From Pegoplata infirma (taxonomy: Eukaryota > Arthropoda > Insecta > Diptera > Anthomyiidae): a DNA stretch of 64,000 nucleotides. Of this stretch, positions 56,352 through 64,000 are shown in pieces. Both the position numbers and the translations under genes were made by a program. The notes under the pieces were generated by a model, which saw only the letters and a list, made by a program, of their open reading frames with translations, ran no database searches and was not told the DNA's origin. Every line of letters begins with the position of its first letter. Within the stretch, counting starts at the first letter, position 1. The stretch lies in contig OY992538.1 in the NCBI GenBank assembly GCA_963921195.1, positions 56,596,852 through 56,660,851 of the forward strand, in the 5' to 3' direction.

Positions 56352-57291
56352 TAGGGTGACCATTTTTTTCTGAGCCTAAATCAGTACGCCCAAGTTTTTA
56401 TGTTTTTTTTTTTTTTCTAGAAATGACTTTTTTAAAATTTTTTCTATGAGAAAATACTGATTATTTTTCAACACTCAAAAAATGTCGGTTAAACTAACTT
56501 GACCCCAAGTATTTTGAGTAAAAACAACTGCAAAAAAAAACGGAAAAAAACAACTGTTAAAAAACAACTGCAAAAAAAACTGTCGTGATTTTGCAGAAAA
56601 TTTAGTTGACTTTAAACGACCTTATTTGAATGTTTTAGTCGTTTCAGTGCAGAAGATGTAACAATATTCCACAGGTTTTGAGAATAAGAAAATCCCAAAG
56701 ATTTTTAAAACTTTTTCCGTTTTGACAACTTTTCCGGTAAGAAACTTCACAGCTAATAAGCACGTGTTTTTTTTTGAAGTCCCTGATTTTCTGAGCGCTT
56801 TTTTGAATAAGCTCTGGTGACATTACCTTATCTAAGATCTCAGAATCATTTGGATTCATGCAATTTACATCATCTTCTAAAAATATAAAAAATCCATCGG
56901 CCCATTGAACTTTTCGTTATAGAAAACCTCAAAGCATCTGTGTGCATTTTCATATAAATTTAGGAAGATCAAAAGAACCTCATGCTCAGATTCATTTTTG
57001 CGTTCAGGAACCTCTTGATTCACGAACTCTAATCTCCTTAGAATAAATTCATTATAAATTATCTCATTTTCAGACCTAAGTTATAAAAAACAACTCTAAC
57101 GACTTATATTATGGAAATTCAAGTTTCTGTACAGAATTTTCGAAATACAGAATTATTGAAATGTTAAAAAATCAGTACAATCAGAACATATTTTAAAAAA
57201 TCAGTACAAATCAGTACAACGTTTTTTGATCAGTACACGTGATCAAAAACCAGTACATGTACTGATCAAATCAGTACGAATGGGCAGCCTA
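56352..57291. mobile_element. hAT-like element with a transposase-like remnant
   Basis: TAGGGTGACCATT and, inverted, TAGGCTGCCCATT, with exact 8-bp TSD AACATATT (56344-56351, 57292-57299). The right subterminal zone repeats AAATCAGTACAA and TGATCAGTACA. It carries a broken minus-strand ORF. 940 bp, an internal deletion derivative. Confidence 0.9.
56644..57050 (-). pseudogene. Frameshifted ORF remnant in a hAT element
   Basis: Reading from 57050: EFILRRLEFVNQEVPERKNE, then SEHEVLLIFLNLYENAHRCF and NEKFNGPMDFLYF, then a one-base frameshift near 56880, then LEDDVNCMNPNDSEILDKVM and SPELIQKSAQKIRDFKKKH, ending at 56644. The amphipathic, charged composition is protein-like and quite unlike neighbouring AT-rich frames. 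Given the hAT termini it is probably a remnant of that element's transposase. I could not match it to a named hAT clade, and a captured gene is possible. No start, no catalytic region, not functional. Confidence 0.5.
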
Positions 57292-57572
57292 AACATATTG
57301 GAAAGCAAAAAATTTTTATTTCTTCATAATTTTTCCATAAACTTAAAATTCTTTTGTTAAATCAATCATTATTTTAATTGACTTTAAATAAAAAATTTAT
57401 TAAATTTTTTATCAAAATCGAAAAAGTGATTAATTGAAAAAAAAAAATCAATTAATCACTTACAATTTGATGATTGATATAAAAATGTTCTTCATCGGAG
57501 GAGTTTCAATTAAAAAAATAATTGAATCCGCGTTTTTGTTGATTGACTTTCGTTTTCAATTCTTTCTGTGTA

Positions 57573-58074
57573 GTTAAAAATCATTAAAGAAAAAAGACCT
57601 CAACATTAAAAAAAAAAATTAACTTATCCTTGAACTACTTTTGAATGTTCCAAATAACGGTAATAAAATTATTTACAAACAGTAATTTTTATCTTTTAGA
57701 ATTATTATTCCCAAAAAAATATTTACAAAGTCTTTTATAAAAGTTCAATGTTCTACAACATACATACATCAATCAGTTAAAAATTATTAAATGAAAAATA
57801 GATTATCAAAATATTTTTTTTTTTTTTAAATATACAAATTGATTATATACAAAAATACAAACACACACACATTAATAATTTTTAAATGATTATAAATTAA
57901 TTGAAATTTTGTTTAAAATATGTAAAAAATTTTTTTTGCTCAATTATACATTTATTATACTTTTACACCAATTCTTGATTGCATTTTAGTATTATTAAAA
58001 TGTATTTAAAAATTCTATTTTAAATTTGAAATCAAATGTTATCTTCAAATCGAATTTTTGATTTTAGATTTTTG
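57573..58074. other. AT-rich interval without identified gene
   Basis: No ORF, TIR pair or RNA signature was seen. It contains a short CA run (ACACACACAC near 57860) and many A and T homopolymers. Confidence 0.5.
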
Positions 58075-58530
58075 TAATTCGAAGATTTATAAATGGAATC
58101 TTCCAATTGATCTTTTACAAATTACAATTGAACTTTTATGAATTACAATTGATCTTTTTCGAATTGAAATAAATCTTTTTCGAATTGCAATTGATCTATT
58201 TCAAATTACAATTGATCTTTTTCGTATTACAATTGATCTTTTTCGAATCACAATTGATCTTTTTCGAATAACAATTGATCTTTTCCAAATAATAATTGGA
58301 ATTTTCGAATTACAAATGAAATATTTGAATTTCAAATGAAATTTCAATTTCGAATTTCAATTTGAATTTTCGAATAACAAATGGAATTTTTGAATTTTAA
58401 ATGAAGTTTTCTAATTACAATTTGAATTTTCAAATTCCAAATGGTATTTTTGAATTACAAATGGAATCTTCGAATAAAAAATGGAATCTTTGAATTACAA
58501 TTAAACATTTTCGAATTACATCTGTAAATG
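58075..58530. repeat. Single-arm, diverged relative of the 21-bp satellite
   Basis: About 20 units of TTTTTCGAATTACAATTGAT and AATGGAATCTTCGAATTAC type, ending CGAATTACATCTGTAAATGG as at 3580-3600. More diverged than 2225-3600 and not palindromic. Confidence 0.8.
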
Positions 58531-58576
58531 GTGTAGTGAAAGAGGGTAAAATACAAGTTTGCCATTTCGTTTGTAA

Positions 58577-60500
58577 CAAGGTTGGCAATCGAAACGAATA
58601 ACGGTATCGATATCGGTATTGGTATCGTTTTTTTATTTATTTCGGTATCGGTATCGGTTACGGTATTTGAGTTAAATCGGTTACGGTATTACCGATACCG
58701 AAACGCCGATACCGGTACGTACCGGTATTATCGAAAAAAATGTTAAAAATATAAAAAACGCATAAAAACTTAAATTTTTTTTCAATTTTAATACTACAAC
58801 AAGTATTTATGTATTTATTTTTAGCATTTTTGCTAAAATGCGCTTTAAAATGTGAAAAAAAAATTAAAATTGCGTTTTCTTAGGGGGTCGGCGGGGACGT
58901 TGCCAGACCACACCTACAAAAGGGGGCGGACCGAAAAAACTGTAATTTTCTTAACCCCTTGATCAAAGTGCAGGACTTTGAAGTTATTCTGACATAAAAA
59001 GGTTTCATTTGTTGCAGAAAGTAAAAAAAATATGTAAAAAAGTAGAAGAGTTAAATTCGACTTACAAGGAAGGTCTCCCTGGTGTCACCCGCCGATCTTT
59101 ATGGAATTGGTTTTATTTTGTAGAGTATAAAAAATAAAGGGACACGTATTTTTTTAGTGGCCCAAATTCATATTTAGGGGGTGAAAATGAGGGGGAAGAA
59201 ACGGTAATTTTTCAGTTTTTTTGCGATTATCTCATATATTATACAAATAAACCTAGTCATGTTACATACCAAATGAAAGGTCTTTGGAAGACCTATCTCC
59301 ATATGCAAAGAACGGTCCTAACATGCACAACTTTTCGTCATATGGAGTAAAATGACAAAATTGTTGGACATTTTTGTTAATAAGTCGAAAAATATTTACT
59401 TTTTTTACACGTTATTAGCATCACAAGATAGGTATTTTAATTACCGTTAATCTAATACCAAATACGCCTATATTAGTTTTGAGCAAATAGACGTAAATCG
59501 TAAAAAACTGAAAAAGGTCAATTTCCCTCCATGCAAATCGAACCTCCTAAAAATGAGTTTGGGCCGCTAAGAAAAATAAGTGTCGAATTAATTTTCGTTC
59601 TGAACAACATATCCAAATGTCATGAAGATCGGAGGGTGACACCAGGGAGACTCTCCTTGTTAGCCGAATCCATGAGTATCCACGGTGCCCTTTTAAAGTG
59701 ATAGTTAGTTTTCTAACTTAAAAAAAAAAATTAACAATTTTGATTAGAAATATTTTATTTTGAGTAAAAAACTTTTTTTAGTCATTTTTGAAAAAAAAAA
59801 ATACAAAAATTTTTTTTTTGAGTGTAAAATTGTTTTTTGAGTGTAAGTTTTTTTTTGCTTAATTGTAAAAATATTTTTGAGTGACAAAAATACTTTGTTA
59901 AATATTTTTCTATGACTCTTCCATGTTTTTAAAGCTGGTTTAACGGGTTTTTCAACATGTGGACTTAAGGTGAAACCAATTTAAAATTCACGGTTTTGTA
60001 ATAATTTTTGAACCATGAAGTCCTATAAATATCAAAAAAATCCTTGGGCACCCACATCGCGGATTAAATAAAAATCCTCAAAAAACTTAACTATACTTAG
60101 GGTTGCGGAAAGTTTCTATTGAGAGTCTAAATGATTTCAAAAAAAATTCGTGAAAATCAATAATTTTCTTCTGCTCCCGCATAGTGGTTGAAGTATGATT
60201 TTTTTTTTGGAAATTTTTACTTAATCCACGATATGGGTGCCCAAAGATTTTTTTGATTTTTATGAGACTTCGGGGAGGCATTTGGAGTACGATTTTTCAT
60301 TTACAAAAACCAAAAAAATTACAAATTTTCTATTATTTTTTTTTGTAAAAAAAACATGTTTTTTAGGAAAAACCGTTTTAATACCGTTTCAATACCGGTA
60401 CGTACCGGTATCGAAGGAAAAGGTTTTTGGATACCGGTATTCAATTTAAAGGGTTTTGAAACGGATAACGGTATTGAAAAGGTATCGATTGCCAACATTG
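58577..60500. mobile_element. hAT-like element, CAAKGTTGGCAATCGA ends
   Basis: CAAGGTTGGCAATCGA and, inverted, CAATGTTGGCAATCGA, with exact 8-bp TSD GTTTGTAA (58569-58576, 60501-60508). The subterminal zones repeat GGTATCGATATCGGTATTGG and ATACCGGTACGTACCGGTA. A partial mini-me copy (59040 to about 60060) and a PIF-like MITE (59065-59659) are nested inside. The ends resemble the CAGGGTTGGCAACCGATAC element at 21269. Confidence 0.92.
59065..59659. mobile_element. PIF/Harbinger-like MITE, CAAGGARGGTCTCCC ends
   Basis: CAAGGAAGGTCTCCCTGGTG and, inverted, CAAGGAGAGTCTCCCTGGTG, with TTA flanks (59062-59064, 59660-59662). The insertion splits the mini-me word TTCGACTT/AGCCGAATC. Inverted identity extends through GTGTCACCC and GATC. 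No ORF. Confidence 0.85.
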
Positions 60501-60700
60501 GTTTGTAACACCTAAAAAAACGGTTTAGAACCCCATTAAGTGTATACATTCCTTATCGCCGATCGATTTTAAGTCGATCTAGCTATGTTTTTCTGTCTGT
60601 CTGTGAAAACACGCTAACTTCAAACGACAACTCTGAATCACTTAAAAAGACCTGTAGGGTATTTATGGATTTGGTCAAATTTAACTTTTCTACTTGTTTT

Positions 60701-61018
60701 AAATTTCACCAGAAAATGGTGTAGACATGAAGAAAAGGCCATTGAAAATGTTGTACATATTACTTTGTCTACGACTTTATTAATACAAAAAAAAACGTAA
60801 AATTAGAAACAATCTAGGAAGCCACCACTTGTACGGAAATTGTATTATGGGTCTTATCACAAAATGAACAAATAATGTAGAATAAAGAAATTGATACAAA
60901 ATATTTTAAAATACAATAGCAATAAAAGATAGAAAAATTAACAAATTAGAGCAAAAGTACATACAATATACACAAATAATACAGTATAAAGAATATGAAA
61001 ACTTAATAATTACACTGT
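60701..61018. other. AT-rich interval without identified gene
   Basis: No ORF, repeat family or RNA signature was seen. Confidence 0.5.
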
Positions 61019-61021
61019 ACT

Positions 61022-64000
61022 ACAAAAAAAATCTAATGTACTCTTCAAATGAGGTTGTAGGCCCCGTCTAAAAGATCACAAAAATTCCAATTTAACTTGT
61101 CATTGTCAGACTCAGAAACTTTTTAACCGATTTTCAATTTTTTAACTGTTTTGGATAGAAGAAGGATAGGGCTTTTCATGTGTGTTAATTAGTCTATACA
61201 TTAAGGTGTCCCGCAATTGAAAACTTTTAGGGCATACCCCTAGAATGATGCTTAGTAAAGAGCTGATTACGGGAAAAAATAATAAAAAAAATTTTGGAGG
61301 TCATCTTCAGGGCGCAACCAGCAATGGAGCAATTTTGGTCCAGCACAACGTTTTTTGAAAAGGTGTAATTTAGTATATATGGGGCATTCCATGTCAAATC
61401 GGACACTTTAAAAAAATTTTTTTTTAGATTTTCCCAATTTGTTTACAGTTTTTAGTATCCTACGAAAACTCCTTCGTGTTAAATTTTCAGATTTTTTTAA
61501 TGACCCGTACAAAAGATATCGAATTTTTAAAAATTGGTAGTTTGTTCCTTTACTCAAACTTCTTCTAACCATAACTTCTTCAATAATGGTCCAAATTTCA
61601 AATTTTTTTTTCAAAATTTTTGTTTTTTTTACGTACTTTTAAAAAAAAAATCAAAAAAAAAAAAAAAAATTCTTAAAAGCGGTTTAGTATACGATTTTTA
61701 AGTTTTAAAATTTAAATCTCATTTTTGAAAATGTTTGTACTCTTCGATTTTTTTGATTTTTTTTGTGTAAAACTTCTATCGATTCTACAACCTTTTTGCC
61801 CAGGAGGATCGTGGGACGATTATTACTATTTTTAAAAATTTTTTGAAAAAAAAATGATTGTAATTTTCCAATCTTAAAATCATTTCTACTGCTCCAATGG
61901 TGCGTCATAGAGGGGTCATTTATAAGACCTACCCCCATTAATTTTTACGTCTTAACATTTCTTTGGAACAAACTAATACCCTATCACCAATTTCTAAGGA
62001 ATGGAGATATGCCGTAGATATGTTTTAAAAAAATATTGTTGGGTAAAAATAAATGTGGGTCGGTCTCACTAATGACCCCTCTCGGACGCACCATTAGACC
62101 GGTAGAAGCTGATTAAAAAAAACAAATTTACAAAAAAAATAAAAAAAATTGTATGGGGACCGCCTTAACAATTAAAGATAGAGGGTAAGTGTGTTCAGAG
62201 GAAATGTTTGGACTAAAAAAATATTGTGGGTCGGTCATACATTTTGTTGCTCTAAGGGCACTATTAGGGCAGTTAGAGCGGTTGGAGCAAATTTTAAAAA
62301 ATGTCGTTTTGTGTGGGAGCCCTCTTAGCAATTGGAGATAGGGTATTAGTTTGTTCCAAAAAAATGTTAAGACGTAAAAATTAAAGGGGGTCGGTCTTAT
62401 AAATGACCCCTCTATGACGCACCATTGGAGCAGTAGAAATGATTTTAAGATTGGAAAATTACAATAAATTTTTTTCAAAAAATTTAAAAAATAGTAATAA
62501 TCGTTATCCCACGATCCTCCTGGGCAAAAAATTTGTAGAATCGATAGAAGTTTTACACAAAAAAAATTAAAAAAAAAAATCGAAGAGTACAAACATCTTC
62601 AAAAATGAGATTTAAATTTTAAAACTTAAAAATCGCATACTAAACCAATTTTAAGAATTTTTTAGGATTTTTTTTTAAAAAGTACGTAAAAAAAAAAAAA
62701 ATTTTTGAAAAAAAAAAATTTTAATTTGGACCATTATTGAAGAAGTTATGAGTAAAAGAAGTTTGTGTACATGAACAAACAACCAATTCTTAAAAATTCG
62801 ATATCTTTTGAACGGGTCATCAAAAAAATCTGAAAATTTACAACGAAGGAGTTTTCGAAGGGTACTAAAAACAGTAAGCAAATTGGGAAAATCTAAAAAA
62901 AAAAAATTCAAAGTGTCCGATTTGACATGCAATGCCCCATATTTTTTTAAGTTTTTGTAAAAACCGGAGTATGTAAGAATTCTTTTAAGATTTTGTATAA
63001 AACGGAGTTTATGTTTAAGCCTTTGCATAAAAAGCTATTTTTTACAAAAACTTAAAAAATTATGTAATAAATTATGCATATTCGAAGTTTCAAAACGTTG
63101 CCCTGGATCAAAATTGCTCCATGAAAACTTTATAAATATTTTTTCCTGAATGTACTCTACCTAACGAAACTTTAGGCACCAATTTTAAAAATAAAAAAAA
63201 ATATTTTTTTTACCAAATGCACCACCGATGCAAACTTTAAGCACTGGTTGCGCCCTGAAGATGACCTCCACAATTTTTTTGATTATTTTTCCCATAATCA
63301 GCACTTGACCGAGCTATGATAGTTTTTCTAAAAAAGCAAATTAAGATTTTACATGAAATGGCCCGCTGAATCCGAATCCGAATTTGAACTTGAAATTGCA
63401 CTATTGCATTAAGTTTTTGATATAACAAGATATGTTAAATGTCTCAAAAACCTGACGCGAGAGATAAATTTTAAGGCCGGATTTGGATTCAGCTCGCAAA
63501 AAACCTTTAAAAATATTATACATGACCTCTTATGAGGAATTATTTTTTTTTTGCCTGGGTAATACGAACATCGATTTCCAGCAAAATCTTAATTTTCTTT
63601 TTTAGAAAAATTATCACAACTTCGTCAATTGATATCCGATTTTCTTAAGGATAAAGCTAATCGTATTCAGAATTAAATTTTATTTAGGAATACGTTTAAA
63701 ACTATAAAGGTTGTTGAACGAACTATAGGAGAAAAAAATCGATGAACTCGAAAAATTTTCAAAAAAAAAATAACAAAAAAGTTAGATATTATTGAAAAAA
63801 TCATTAGATATCTCTCTTATATGTGTAAACCAATTCACACACATAAAAAGCACTATCCTTCTTCTATCCAAAACAGTTTAAAAATTTAAAATCGATTGCA
63901 AAGTTTCTGAATTACACGAGGTTTAGTGAGAAAAGTCCCAAAAAGGTTTTTTGACAATAACTCTAACATTTGAGGGTGTCTGGCAACTTTAAAGGGAATT
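61022..64000. mobile_element. PIF/Harbinger-like fold-back, CACTGTACTACA family, cut by the window edge
   Basis: It starts CACTGTACTACAAAA after TTA. Its arms pair GATAGAAGAAGGATAGGGC (61154) with a matching inverted stretch near 63850, and GGTCATCTTCAGGGCGCAAC (61298) with GTTGCGCCCTGAAGATGACC (63247). It is closely related to 32033-33849. A TGGGGC fold-back (61380-62939) is nested inside. The right TIR lies beyond 64000. Confidence 0.8.
61380..62939. mobile_element. Fold-back Tc1/mariner-like element, TGGGGCATTCCA family
   Basis: TGGGGCATTCCATGTCAAAT and, inverted, TGGGGCATTGCATGTCAAAT, with TA flanks. It is collinear with 15002-16952 but has lost part of the centre near 61990-62010. The long minus-strand frames are shared chance frames of the family. 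Confidence 0.85.

Larger units (their letters stand above)
56125..57570. mobile_element. CACA(C/G)AAA-family MITE, 2-bp TSD, split by a hAT element
   Basis: CACACAAAAAATTATTGGC at the left and, inverted, CACAGAAAGAATTGAAAAC at the right, with TA flanks (56123-56124, 57571-57572). The interior has AATCAATTAA words. It contains the hAT element 56352-57291. Confidence 0.65.
58546..60700. mobile_element. Mini-me-like repeat interrupted by a hAT element
   Basis: It opens at AGAGGGTAAAATACAAGTTT, is interrupted at GTTTGTAA, resumes with GTTTGTAACACC and contains TTTCTGTCTGTCTGTG at 60590. It ends GGTCAAATTTAACTTTTCTA then 'cttgtttt'. Diverged but complete. Confidence 0.7.

Noticed and set aside
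1..64000. LTR retrotransposons, endogenous viruses, rRNA genes, CRISPR arrays
   Set aside because: No paired LTRs with primer-binding sites, no reverse transcriptase or integrase motifs, no rRNA signatures and no regularly spaced short repeats with unique spacers were seen.

Overview
The window looks like nuclear DNA of a fly (Diptera), most likely a calyptrate or blow-fly-like species with a large, AT-rich, transposon-dense genome. Three observations support this: an SLC16-type transporter exon with a canonical GTAAGT donor; many copies of a dipteran mini-me-like repeat (conserved 'ttcgacttggccgaat' and 'gagggtataaaa' ends, a GTCY tetranucleotide tract and a (TA)n core); and fly-style polyserine and polyalanine coding runs. 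The species is an inference. There are no bacterial genes, CRISPR arrays, rRNA genes or recognisable LTR retroelements.

Host gene content is sparse. On the minus strand, 8620-10725 is a large coding exon (702 codons) with the N-terminal six-helix half of a monocarboxylate transporter-like protein plus a very long central loop. It ends in a perfect splice donor, so everything to its left (1-8619) is probably intron, and the second half of the transporter lies outside the window. A second minus-strand exon (about 51384-53058) has a strong acceptor, a strong donor and an ORF of about 349 codons with one membrane segment, polyserine and polyalanine. I do not recognise its product.

Nearly everything else is nested, mostly non-autonomous DNA transposons, whose boundaries can be read from terminal inverted repeats (TIRs) and target-site duplications (TSDs). 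(1) hAT-like elements with 8-bp TSDs: 2071-3908, 13180-13736, 21269-21638, 23421-26146, 28650-29140, 34950-36542, 42276-43191, 44505-49045, 47233-47693, 56352-57291, 58577-60500. (2) TA-flanked, mariner-like fold-backs starting TGRGG (15002-16952, 18507-20342, 36600-40338, 53340-55586, 61380-62939), mostly inserted in mini-me copies. (3) PIF/Harbinger-like elements with TTA/TAA TSDs (32033-33849, 37561-38076, 46431-48861, 59065-59659, 61022-end). (4) Two related TIR groups, CCCAGCAAAA and CACA(C)AGAAA, with 2-bp TSDs. (5) A Transib-like element at 38543-40318 with CACAGTG termini, a 5-bp CGTTG TSD and a decayed ORF.

The most interesting layer is transposon coding relics. A zinc-finger-like ORF (49046-49237 plus 43882-44496, minus strand) is split by a hAT insertion but otherwise in frame. 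A C-terminal fragment that seems to belong to the same insect transposon protein family sits at 29158-29373. Its downstream sequence resembles the interior of the TGGGGC fold-backs, suggesting these are its deletion derivatives. A possible captured host exon with a 67-bp intron lies at 45858-46110. A 1.4-kb inverted array of about 21-bp units forms a giant potential hairpin at 2225-3600.
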